This document shows positions 30,174 to 37,306 of a stretch of 64,000 nt of DNA, piece after piece (within the stretch, counting starts at the first letter, position 1; each line of letters begins with the position of its first letter). The stretch is from a virus: positions 1 to 64,000 of IMG/VR virus record IMGVR_UViG_3300050821_003452; one strand, 5' to 3'. Made by a program: the position numbers and the translations under genes. Under the pieces are notes generated by a model. That model worked only from the letters and a program-made list of their open reading frames with translations, was not told the origin of the DNA and made no database searches.

Positions 30174-31034
30174 TATAATTGCGTGATGGCATCCCGCGCT
30201 AAGATGCTTCGCAATGCACAATGACAAGTATGTTTACACTGTCAAGATTACTCTATTACCGTAGGTATCGCAACTGCGAACCTGATATACTCAATTCCGG
30301 ATATGGCTCTGGGATCGAATAGGATGACCAGCGATAAGCGATAATATCCCCGCTAGGTAACCAACCCGAAACCGCAGCCATATTGCTAGGCCTTCTAATT
30401 GAATAATATTAGGGCCATTCCGGTCATGATCATGCACCCAACGCATAACTCTGTATACTAGAGCTATGCATATAACGCGGGACAAGATAAACCAAAGACT
30501 TAACCAAACCTATGCAATATCCGCATAGCTTAGAACCAATGAACGATTATGCACCTGCAACATTCATGTGACGAATACCAATAGCTGATATACGAATGAT
30601 AAATGAAGGCAATCGTTAGGGAAAACTGTCTTGCCGCTCTCGCCTACTGTGAAACCCATGTTGGTGTATCAGCTATTTGATGTTGCGACTACCGCAACGT
30701 GGCTACCCCTCTACTGGGCCACCGCAAACGATAATCATTTGCATCTGATGATTGTGGTGTATCGTCAGCAAACATCATGCCAGACACCTACGCATTACAT
30801 GCATTGCACCTATGCGCCTATAGCATGGCTCATGGTGCGTTGCGGCAGGAAAAGGGACCCGGACCCGGTAGGACCCCCGTAATAGAGCGGGCCACCTGTT
30901 GGCCGTCTTTTCTGTCCCATCTTTTCTGTAATAAAATCCTAGAGAGACCCACTTTGGGATTGTTGATTTCGGCTTCGCTGTTTGTGATCTCCTGATATCC
31001 CAATTTGGGCATAATTTAGTGGTAGAGACCCAAG
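30174..31034. other. 861-base stretch without a convincing gene
   Basis: Several frames of 60-85 codons occur on both strands but lack ribosome sites and protein-like composition. Seen: inverted repeat CTATGC/GCATAG (30510-30528); TATGCATA-type palindromes near 30470; a short GGACCC-type repeat near 30860; and two CCCAA/TTGGG-type palindromes near the right end. It probably holds the promoter for the plus-strand operon starting at 31035. Confidence 0.4.
30948..31009. promoter_or_regulatory. Two palindromes before the plus-strand tagged operon
   Basis: CCCACTTTGGG (30948-30958) and CCCAATTTGGG (30999-31009) precede the first gene at 31035. The second is a clean member of the motif found at other divergent loci. 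Candidate operators. Confidence 0.5.
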
Positions 31035-31328
31035 ATGTCCAGTAAAGCGCAGAAATATGATTTTCGGGTTGGGGACTTGGTGGTCTGTGCTGACATTTCG
31101 GGCGACACCAGACAACTGACGCTTGGCGTGACTTATAAAGTAGAGAAAATACTCAGGAGCCATATTCAGATTATTGGCGACCGTGGATATCCTATTAACA
31201 GATTTGCTAGGCAATTTAAGCCGGCGCCGGTTCCCGAAGTTATTACCTCCGAAGTTATTACCTCCGATGACCAAGAATACCATGAAATCCTGAAGGCTCA
31301 AGAGATTTATGAGGATGCGACCAAATGA
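31035..31328 (+). CDS. SH3/KOW-like small protein with C-terminal tag
   Basis: 97 residues: FRVGDLVVCADISGDTRQL and GVTYKVEKIL form the barrel-like part. A 15-base tandem repeat (31236-31265) encodes EVITS twice as a spacer, then DQEYHEILKAQEIYEDATK is the tag. First gene of the plus-strand run; ATGA overlap with the next. Confidence 0.65.
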   Translation: MSSKAQKYDFRVGDLVVCADISGDTRQLTLGVTYKVEKILRSHIQIIGDRGYPINRFARQFKPAPVPEVITSEVITSDDQEYHEILKAQEIYEDATK

Positions 31329-31588
31329 AAACAGGAAATACCGTCTGGTGCATCAATGGCGGGCCGACGCCGGTTGGCGAAAGCTCGTATCTGACTGTCG
31401 GTAAAGAATACGAAGTCGAGCTGATTACCGCCAATCATGTCCATGTTACTGGAGATCATGGATGGGTTGTGGTGCGCCGAAGGGACAGGTTCGCGTTGAT
31501 GGCCCCCACGTCTCCGATGGAGAGTATGGCAGAAGAATACCATGACGCCCTCCAAGGCCAAGAAATATACGAGAGCCTGATCGAATGA
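31325..31588 (+). CDS. SH3-like small protein with C-terminal tag
   Basis: 87 residues. KTGNTVWCINGGPTPVGESS, GKEYEVELITANHVHVTGD and VVVRRRDRFAL match the small SH3-like domain of some phage proteins that bind RNA or DNA. Tag: AEEYHDALQGQEIYESLIE. ATGA overlaps on both sides. Confidence 0.65.
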   Translation: MKTGNTVWCINGGPTPVGESSYLTVGKEYEVELITANHVHVTGDHGWVVVRRRDRFALMAPTSPMESMAEEYHDALQGQEIYESLIE

Positions 31589-32061
31589 AATTCATGGTTG
31601 GCGATAAAGTCAGGGTGATCATTCCCCAATGGCACGGGAACCGTGAGGGTGAAGTCAATCATGCTTGCTCAATCCATGCTATCTACATAATTGGGTGTCG
31701 CGCCGTGGTAAATTTTCTTGGTCTGTTCAAAACCAAGCCTTCCATTGCCAAGCCGCTTCAGGTGCCGGGAATATCCCCGCCGCCTCAATTTTCCATAGGC
31801 GATATAGTTATGCTCAGGGATATAAACCCCTACAAGGGCTCGCTATCCAGCAAGAACACATATTCAGTTCTCAGGTTTATACCTCCGGACCATCTTTGCG
31901 TTCAATCCGATACCGGAGATAATTCTTGGTATTCCGCCAGATATTTCACCTTGGTACGGCAATCGCCCCTTACGGCAGCCGACGAATACGAAGAGATCAT
32001 GAAAATTCAGGACAGCCTTGATTTAGCCGAATTTCAAGGTCATAAAGACCACAGAGACTAG
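31585..32061 (+). CDS. Two-barrel SH3/KOW-like protein with tag
   Basis: 158 residues with two GDxVxV starts: MVGDKVRVIIPQWHGNREG at the N-terminus and FSIGDIVMLRDINPYKGSLS near residue 70. The tag ADEYEEIMKIQDSLDLAEF is followed by 10 further residues. Looks like a fusion of two family members. Confidence 0.65.
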   Translation: MKFMVGDKVRVIIPQWHGNREGEVNHACSIHAIYIIGCRAVVNFLGLFKTKPSIAKPLQVPGISPPPQFSIGDIVMLRDINPYKGSLSSKNTYSVLRFIPPDHLCVQSDTGDNSWYSARYFTLVRQSPLTAADEYEEIMKIQDSLDLAEFQGHKDHRD

Positions 32062-32267
32062 CATAACATGGGTCCGTCCTCCGAAGCGGATACCCTGCTG
32101 TAGTTGGGAAACTGGTAGAGCCCATAGTCTTCAGGTCTTGCGGCGGCCTTGTAAGCTGAGCGGCATAAACCTTGGCGGATGAAAGCCAAAACACGGCAAG
32201 TCACACCAAGACCAGCAAGCTGGTCTAAGATCAGAAGTAATTCTTCTTGGGGCTGCCGTAAATTCTA
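32062..32267. other. 206-base intergenic region with stem-loops
   Basis: No gene. It contains TTGGC/GCCAA (near 32171-32188) and AGACCAG/CTGGTCT with CAAG loop (near 32209-32226). A segment near 32100-32130 looks like a tRNA D-arm (GGGAAACTGGTAGAGC), but no full cloverleaf fits. Confidence 0.35.
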
Positions 32268-32549
32268 ATGTCTGAACCCAAACCAGAGAACGCAAAGAAC
32301 CCGGCGAGCTTCGCTCCCGGGGACTTTGTGCATTTCGAAGACTATCGGAACAAAGAAGATGTTTACGGCTATGTTACTCACGTTCAAGGCTCAGATGTAT
32401 GGGTAGATGTAGATGCCGAGAATAAATGGATCGTCAGTGCATCAAGTCTGACATTTGTAATGCCCGCCAAAACACCGATGACGGACGCCGCAGAGGAATA
32501 CGAAGAAACAATTCTGGCACAAGACATGATGGAAATCCTCCATGGATGA
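32268..32549 (+). CDS. KOW-like small protein with C-terminal tag
   Basis: 93 residues: SFAPGDFVHFEDYRNKEDVY, GYVTHVQGSDVWVDVDAENK, then the tag AEEYEETILAQDMMEILHG. It overlaps the next gene by 8 bases. Confidence 0.65.
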   Translation: MSEPKPENAKNPASFAPGDFVHFEDYRNKEDVYGYVTHVQGSDVWVDVDAENKWIVSASSLTFVMPAKTPMTDAAEEYEETILAQDMMEILHG

Positions 32550-32838
32550 AGACGATAAAATCCGCCATGCCAAATCAGTTAGGCGTATTTATAATGAAGA
32601 CCAGCAACAAAAAGATGAATTTGGGGCTTTGCTAAAGATCGTGGATGATAGATTTGGAGAGGAGTGGCGCTCCAAGATCATCGATCTTGTCTGGCTGGAT
32701 GCAACAGACGAGATGTCTTATCGCGATCTTTATAATCTTGCCATCCATAAAGCCAAGCTAAAGCTGAATATAATTGTGCTTGATGCCACCGAGTATGAAG
32801 AAACCATGCGCTTCTCGGATATTATGGAGACGCTATGA
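32542..32838 (+). CDS. Tagged helical protein without KOW domain
   Basis: 98 residues. The acidic and basic helical body (RHAKSVRRIYNEDQQQKDEF) has a segment MSYRDLYNLAIHKAKLKLN. It ends in ATEYEETMRFSDIMETL, a tag variant. ATGA overlap with the next gene. Confidence 0.6.
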   Translation: MDEDDKIRHAKSVRRIYNEDQQQKDEFGALLKIVDDRFGEEWRSKIIDLVWLDATDEMSYRDLYNLAIHKAKLKLNIIVLDATEYEETMRFSDIMETL

Positions 32839-33383
32839 TGATTTGGTATTTTTTATACTTTATCTGGGCATTTACTGGCGTATCCATAATAGGTGCGCTT
32901 GTGGTCATTCGTTATAATATCTGCATGACAAGAATGATGAATGTAAAAAGCGACTTGTGGAGCGGGTATGATTGTAATTTTTGTGCACTGGGCGAAAACT
33001 GTCATCATCTCAAGACAGAACTAAGACATATCGAATGGGATCAAGTCCACAAGTGTATGTTCTGGGGCAGGAACTATCGTCGGCATCTTGAGCCACTGAC
33101 CCAGTGTGCATTGAAAGGTATTTATCCAGAAGAAAATGATTGTCCTATATTCTGGAATTCCTACAAGAATATTTACCCTCTTCTGCAAGAAAAGCAGCGA
33201 CGGCAGGTTCTTGCCAATCTTACAGGCTGGAACCAACCACAGGTGATGTTTACGCATGAACTTGAATGTCTTGGTTTCAATGTCTGGGTTTTTGATAGTA
33301 AAAATAACTCTACTAATGCCGGCGCAGAAGAATATCTTGAGGCCATCAAGGCGCAGGAAATTGCAGAGCAAATGGGACTATGA
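32835..33383 (+). CDS. Tagged membrane-anchored protein
   Basis: 182 residues. One N-terminal membrane span (FLYFIWAFTGVSIIGALVVI) is followed by a Cys-containing domain (CNFCALGENCHHLKTEL, QCALKGIYPEENDCP) and the tag AEEYLEAIKAQEIAEQMGL. The Cys pairs may bind metal or form disulfides. The tag would face the cytoplasm or periplasm depending on topology, which is not clear. Confidence 0.6.
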   Translation: MMIWYFLYFIWAFTGVSIIGALVVIRYNICMTRMMNVKSDLWSGYDCNFCALGENCHHLKTELRHIEWDQVHKCMFWGRNYRRHLEPLTQCALKGIYPEENDCPIFWNSYKNIYPLLQEKQRRQVLANLTGWNQPQVMFTHELECLGFNVWVFDSKNNSTNAGAEEYLEAIKAQEIAEQMGL

Positions 33384-33886
33384 AACGCATCCTGATATGC
33401 GGCAGCAGGGAATTTTCCAATTGGGATATATTCTGGAATGCTCTACATGAGATCGCTTGGTGTTATTTTGCTAGAGGGCCGCTGGATAATCAGGGTAATT
33501 TTACCTATGCGGTGACTGTCATCTGCGGCGGCGCAAAGGGTGCTGATACGCTTGCGATGGAATGGGCGGCAATCGAGAACGTCAATCTGGAAATCTATCT
33601 GGCTGAGTGGGACAAATTCGGCAAGTCTGCCGGCTATCGCCGCAACAAGAGAATGCTGGATGAAGGCAAGCCTGATATTGTAATTGCTTTCCCCGGTGGC
33701 ATCGGGACAAAGATGATGGTGGATATCGCCAGACTGGCCAACGTGAAGATAATTAAGGTAAATGTCACTCCTGCCGGATCGCACTATGTAATAAGCGAGG
33801 ACACCGCAGGCAGCCTAGACCCCGGTGCCGAAGAGTACGAGCAAATTATGGAAGCGATAGATTTAGTGGACAAAATGTCTCCATAA
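33380..33886 (+). CDS. SLOG/DUF2493-like protein with C-terminal tag
   Basis: 168 residues. The Rossmann-like SLOG pattern is clear: MKRILICGSREFSNWDIFW, VICGGAKGADTLAMEWA, AGYRRNKRMLDEGKPDIVIA, FPGGIGTKMMVDIARL. SLOG proteins bind nucleotides or nucleotide-derived ligands and occur in signalling and defence contexts. A linker then leads to the tag AEEYEQIMEAIDLVDKM. Here a recognisable enzyme-like domain carries the tag, indicating the tag is a separate module. Confidence 0.75.
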   Translation: MKRILICGSREFSNWDIFWNALHEIAWCYFARGPLDNQGNFTYAVTVICGGAKGADTLAMEWAAIENVNLEIYLAEWDKFGKSAGYRRNKRMLDEGKPDIVIAFPGGIGTKMMVDIARLANVKIIKVNVTPAGSHYVISEDTAGSLDPGAEEYEQIMEAIDLVDKMSP

Positions 33887-34119
33887 TGCCGCATTTCGAT
33901 GCTATCTACCGCGAGATGGTCGAACCGATGACTTGCGGTGTTTGCACCAAATGCTTCAGGTATTTATCGGGTAGACGCAAAGGACAGTGCATCCATGGCG
34001 GGCCGTATTTAGGTTATGTTCATGTCGAACCAAGCGAGAATGCAGAACCGGAAGTACCGCAGGAAAATAGCGGCAATAGAGAGAAAATACCGGAAGCGTA
34101 CTCAACAGGAAATCTATGA
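33886..34119 (+). CDS. Small Cys-containing protein
   Basis: 77 residues starting at the previous stop (TAATG). CGVCTKCFRYLSGRRKGQC with a following CIHGG suggests a small zinc site. The C-terminal 35 residues are low complexity and overlap another frame (34022-34222) that could also code. Confidence 0.55.
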   Translation: MPHFDAIYREMVEPMTCGVCTKCFRYLSGRRKGQCIHGGPYLGYVHVEPSENAEPEVPQENSGNREKIPEAYSTGNL

Positions 34120-34139
34120 AGATGTATTGAGGTATCAAT

Positions 34140-34391
34140 ATGCCCAAGCGCGGCAAGCATTTGAAGCCAGAAAAGCCTCTTTACCTGAAGGGGCACGCAA
34201 GGCAGATATGGAGGGTGGTTGATGGTGCGGTTCTTGACGCCTTCAAAAACCACCCCGATTATCTGACCCACAAAGGTTCTCGGAACCAGACCGCAAGGCG
34301 CAGTGTCGTCAAGCGGGTTACTGGCTCCGTTCTGAGCTACTTGGTGCAAGCCAAGTGGGGGCGCTCCGGTGCATCGTGCCGGCGCCTGTAA
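34140..34391 (+). CDS. Small basic phage protein, unknown
   Basis: 83 residues with TTGAGG ahead of the ATG. IWRVVDGAVLDAFKNHPDYL and RRSVVKRVTGSVLSYLVQAK look like conserved helices of a small uncharacterised protein found in alphaproteobacterial phages. Strongly basic N-terminus. Confidence 0.6.
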   Translation: MPKRGKHLKPEKPLYLKGHARQIWRVVDGAVLDAFKNHPDYLTHKGSRNQTARRSVVKRVTGSVLSYLVQAKWGRSGASCRRL

Positions 34392-34457
34392 ATGGCAGGA
34401 AGAGTTAGCGCGAAGATGGCTCTTTTTGCCGACTGAAGAGGTTCTAACCTTTTCAGG

Positions 34458-34487
34458 GCGGGGAGGGAAGTTACGCTCCCTCCCCGC
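34458..34487 (+). promoter_or_regulatory. GC-rich stem-loop ahead of a plus-strand gene
   Basis: 11-base arms GCGGGGAGGGA/TCCCTCCCCGC with an 8-base loop, then AGAGAGGGAAAT and the ATG at 34510. Same plan (stem-loop plus AGAGGGAA site) as the minus-strand leaders, and no U-run. Confidence 0.6.
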
Positions 34488-34509
34488 TAACGTCTTGAGA
34501 GAGGGAAAT

Positions 34510-34770
34510 ATGTTTCTCACGAAAGAGCAAGCCAAAGAGACATGGTGTCCGTATGCGCATGTCGTATCGCTGCCAGCGCCAGTTATATCCGGATATAATA
34601 GAGCTTGGATAAGAGGCGGCAAAGCTGAAAATAATCATCCAGCTTGTACGGGATGCCTTGCCGATAAGTGCGCCTGTTGGCGCTGGGAAGCCTCTCTAAC
34701 TGATATAGACCTGACGACTAGCTCCGTTGAGAAGCGCGGTTATTGCGGTCTGGCCGGCAGACCATGCTAG
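34510..34770 (+). CDS. Cys-rich small protein, paralogue of the next gene
   Basis: 86 residues from the ATG at 34510; the longer frame crosses the stem-loop. Pattern: TKEQAKETWCP, then CTGCLADKCACWRWEA and RGYCGLAGRP. Cys spacing suits a metal or Fe-S site. The next gene has the same layout, so they are duplicated. Uncharacterised in my knowledge. Confidence 0.65.
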   Translation: MFLTKEQAKETWCPYAHVVSLPAPVISGYNRAWIRGGKAENNHPACTGCLADKCACWRWEASLTDIDLTTSSVEKRGYCGLAGRPC

Positions 34771-35045
34771 TCACTGAACAGGAAGCCCAGAAGCGTTGGT
34801 GCCCTATGGGTCGCCAGCCGACCATGGTGCCTACAGGCGCCAACGCAAATATGTGGACGCATGTAGCCGCCAATCGTCAACCCAATGGCGACGTGCCATC
34901 CTGTCTGGGCTCTCTATGCATGGCTTGGCGATGGCATGACGAAAAAACCTATCGTGAAATTGATGTAACCACTAACGAAGTTCTGGACGAACAGCCAAGG
35001 CGAGGGTTTTGCGGGTTATTTGGGAAGCCTGAGTATGCAGAGTAA
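34764..35045 (+). CDS. Cys-rich small protein, paralogue of the previous gene
   Basis: 93 residues from the ATG at 34764 (7-base overlap). TEQEAQKRWCPMGRQ, CLGSLCMAWRWHD, RRGFCGLFGKP align with the previous gene. Divergence between the two copies is large, so the duplication is old. Confidence 0.65.
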   Translation: MLVTEQEAQKRWCPMGRQPTMVPTGANANMWTHVAANRQPNGDVPSCLGSLCMAWRWHDEKTYREIDVTTNEVLDEQPRRGFCGLFGKPEYAE

Positions 35046-35529
35046 TTCGCGCTGCACAAAATGCGGCAAGACCAAAACGGCCAATGAATTTGGCGTAAGG
35101 TATCGTATTTTGGTATCTGGTAAAAAATCTGGTCCATTTTTGGAAAGCTGGTGCTTGCCGTGCAAGCGCATCTATAATGGAAGAAGCGGCCCACGAAGAA
35201 GCGTCCGCAAACAAAAATTAATAGCCATGCATGGCGGCAAGTGTGTCAAGTGCCATGGCATTTTTCACCATGCGGCCTATGATTTTCACCATAGGGACCC
35301 CTCTCAAAAACACTTCCATCTTACCGCTCTTTACGATAAGAAGTGGGATCGGTTGGTTGCGGAAGCCGCCAAATGTGATCTAATATGCTCTAACTGCCAT
35401 CGCGTAATGCATTACGAAGAGGGTATTATTGTTTTTCCAAGCAAGGCCACAACGATGCTGGCCTCACGCAGGAAGGCTCGTCTGAACTATCAACAAGATC
35501 AGGCAAATTACCGCAATAATAGGGAATAA
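35035..35529 (+). CDS. HNH endonuclease with zinc knuckles
   Basis: 164 residues from the ATG at 35035 (11-base overlap). CTKCGKTK and CLPCKRIYN pairs, then GGKCVKCHG, AYDFHHRDPSQKHFHLT and CDLICSNCHRVMHYE. This is the layout of small HNH nucleases with a C4 zinc frame (DFHHR as the His-Me finger strand). Possibly a mobile nuclease or a nicking enzyme. Confidence 0.8.
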   Translation: MQSNSRCTKCGKTKTANEFGVRYRILVSGKKSGPFLESWCLPCKRIYNGRSGPRRSVRKQKLIAMHGGKCVKCHGIFHHAAYDFHHRDPSQKHFHLTALYDKKWDRLVAEAAKCDLICSNCHRVMHYEEGIIVFPSKATTMLASRRKARLNYQQDQANYRNNRE

Positions 35530-35534
35530 CAGCC

Positions 35535-35975
35535 ATGGGCGTTCTAGAAGAGCTTCACGACGAACACAAAGCCCGCCAAGAACGCATCGCCAAGGCGGCA
35601 TTCAAGACAGTCGCCCTCCCACCTAAACCACTAACCATCACAAGCGAAGACCTGCCATTTGCCAGTTTTGATATTATTCTCAATGAGATATGTGCATATT
35701 TCGGAACTAGGGTAGAAGATATCCTTTCCTCCCGCCGCCAAGCCGATCTTGCCAAAAAACGCGCCATGCTGGCCTACATGACTTATCTGCTGACGCCTTT
35801 ATCTAACCCTCAAATTGCCATAAAAATGAACCGAGACCCCACCAGCATAGGTTACGCTATCAACAGGGTCAGAAATAACCTTAGCATGCACACCGAGACC
35901 ATCGATATACTGGAAGCCAAGATCGTCCCGCTGCTGGAAGAAAAAACCCAGCGGGTCAAGAAAAGAGATAGATAG
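35535..35975 (+). CDS. DnaA domain IV-like protein
   Basis: 146 residues. IILNEICAYFGTRVEDILSS, RRQADLAKKRAMLAYMTYLL and MNRDPTSIGYAINRVRNNL follow the DnaA C-terminal DNA-binding domain, including the signature-like NRDPTSIGYA in place of GRDHTTVLHA. There is no ATPase domain. It may bind DnaA-box-like sites in the phage origin or compete with host DnaA. Confidence 0.7.
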   Translation: MGVLEELHDEHKARQERIAKAAFKTVALPPKPLTITSEDLPFASFDIILNEICAYFGTRVEDILSSRRQADLAKKRAMLAYMTYLLTPLSNPQIAIKMNRDPTSIGYAINRVRNNLSMHTETIDILEAKIVPLLEEKTQRVKKRDR

Positions 35976-36376
35976 TGAGTACCTTCATTGCATACTTGTT
36001 GCTTGGTGTGGCTGCCGGCATCATCGCGAGTGTGATCTGGAAGCTTCTCAGCCATGAGCGCAAATTCAATAACTATGTGGCAGAGCTTCGCGGCATGACC
36101 GAGGCCATGAAGCAATCCAATCGCGAAGTCAGTGAGCTTCACTTCAGGGACATTACTGGAAGGCCGCGCATTGTGCGGATCGTGGTGGATTATGGCCTGA
36201 CCGATGAAGTGCTTTCTGACGGCTTGATAGATTTTGTCCGCTCTACCAAAGTGGCCAACAACACCGACGAGATGATATTCTCTCCCCGCGCAGTCCGAGA
36301 ACTTCGCGCCAAAGGCCTTGAGCCTGATGATGTTGTCAGGCAAATGCTGATTGCATCAGGGATTATGCCGCGATGA
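35975..36376 (+). CDS. Membrane-anchored protein, unknown
   Basis: 133 residues from a GTG overlapping the previous stop. N-terminal span (IAYLLLGVAAGIIASVIW) and a soluble helical domain (ELRGMTEAMKQSNREVSELH, RELRAKGLEPDDVVRQMLIA). Unknown role. Confidence 0.6.
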   Translation: MSTFIAYLLLGVAAGIIASVIWKLLSHERKFNNYVAELRGMTEAMKQSNREVSELHFRDITGRPRIVRIVVDYGLTDEVLSDGLIDFVRSTKVANNTDEMIFSPRAVRELRAKGLEPDDVVRQMLIASGIMPR

Positions 36377-36837
36377 TCTCACGCTTGCTGGATTATATGG
36401 AGAAAATAGCCAACCCAAAAAAGGAAACTCCAGTGGCAAATATAAACTCATATTATGGCATTGCCGGCACTGCGCCACCGACAGTGCCGGCTGGTGGCAG
36501 CGGTACCTATTGTTCAACCGGCAGTGCTGGCATCAGTGCTGGCATTGCTTACCATCAGCATGCCCAAGTTAACAAGGTTAATGGCATGGGCCTTCCAATG
36601 TTCCCAAGCGGACAGGTGGTGACTATTTCCTTTCGCGATGCTTATGGTGTTATGTTCTCGCTGGCGGTTGATAGCACTGTTGTTACGTTGATGAACCATA
36701 TTGATGGTATCCATGGCATGGCATCAGCGCAGTTTACGCCTGTGACTAAATTCAAGATGAATGATGCAGATTTCTCCATCGATGAACTGGAGAAAGCCGA
36801 AAAGGTTATGGAAGAGTTGGGATATGAGCGAGCCTAG
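36373..36837 (+). CDS. Tagged protein with Gly/Ser-rich middle
   Basis: 154 residues, ATGA overlap at the start. The middle is Gly/Ser/Thr-rich (GIAGTAPPTVPAGGSGTYCS) and then beta-rich (VVTISFRDAYGVMFSLAVDS). The end ADFSIDELEKAEKVMEELG is the phenylalanine form of the tag. It overlaps the HTH gene by 14 bases. Confidence 0.6.
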   Translation: MISRLLDYMEKIANPKKETPVANINSYYGIAGTAPPTVPAGGSGTYCSTGSAGISAGIAYHQHAQVNKVNGMGLPMFPSGQVVTISFRDAYGVMFSLAVDSTVVTLMNHIDGIHGMASAQFTPVTKFKMNDADFSIDELEKAEKVMEELGYERA

Positions 36838-37306
36838 TCATACCAGACCCAAAATTGTCAAAGATACTTCTCCACTCTCCAACAATAGGCAGACGATAGG
36901 TCTGCGCATCAAATGGCTTCGCGCCCAGCAGAAGCCATACATGACACAAACGCAACTGGCACAATTGGCCAAGATTTCTCAGTATAGTGTAGCGCATCTG
37001 GAGCTTGGTCGGGGAACAGATTTTAGAATTAGCACGCTGCGGAAGATAGCCAACGCCTTGGGTTGCGAAGTCTACATCAACATAAAGTCGAGACCATCGA
37101 GGGCTGAAGGGGAGTGTATGGTTCCAAGTCTTGAGTTGCCGCGCCCTGTAAGACCGAAGACCAAAAGCACGGCGAGAGGCCGGTGGCTGGCCGCAAAATT
37201 CCAACGTTCTTTTCTGAAAAAGGATCACCCGCTCGAACGGTTTCAAGAACGTGTAGACTTTTACGCAGCGAAGCGTTTGGCGCGCGAGGCCGAGAAGGAC
37301 GAGTAG
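36824..37306 (+). CDS. XRE-type HTH regulator with antisense C-terminal extension
   Basis: 160 residues from the ATG at 36824. The HTH spans about 22-80: QTIGLRIKWLRAQQK, MTQTQLAQLAKISQYSVAHL, ELGRGTDFRISTLRKIANAL. The remaining 75 residues are Arg/Lys/Pro-rich and lie over the 3' end of the NeuB-like gene on the other strand (230-base overlap), so this tail probably arose by read-through. Possible regulator of the operator palindromes. Confidence 0.7.
   Translation: MSEPSHTRPKIVKDTSPLSNNRQTIGLRIKWLRAQQKPYMTQTQLAQLAKISQYSVAHLELGRGTDFRISTLRKIANALGCEVYINIKSRPSRAEGECMVPSLELPRPVRPKTKSTARGRWLAAKFQRSFLKKDHPLERFQERVDFYAAKRLAREAEKDE

Noticed and set aside
30291-30882. Several 60-85 codon frames on both strands
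   Set aside because: No ribosome sites, no coupling to neighbours, and protein composition unlike real genes in this genome.
32095-32170. Possible tRNA
   Set aside because: A D-arm-like segment is present but no consistent acceptor, anticodon and T-arms could be paired.
34022-34222. 66-codon basic frame (SNQARMQNRKYRRKIAAIER)
   Set aside because: It overlaps two better genes by about 100 and 83 bases and has no clear ribosome site. It remains possible but is not called.
14595-37306. Temperate lifestyle inferred from HTH regulators
   Set aside because: Cro-like and XRE-like proteins alone do not show lysogeny; no integrase, excisionase or attachment site is visible.
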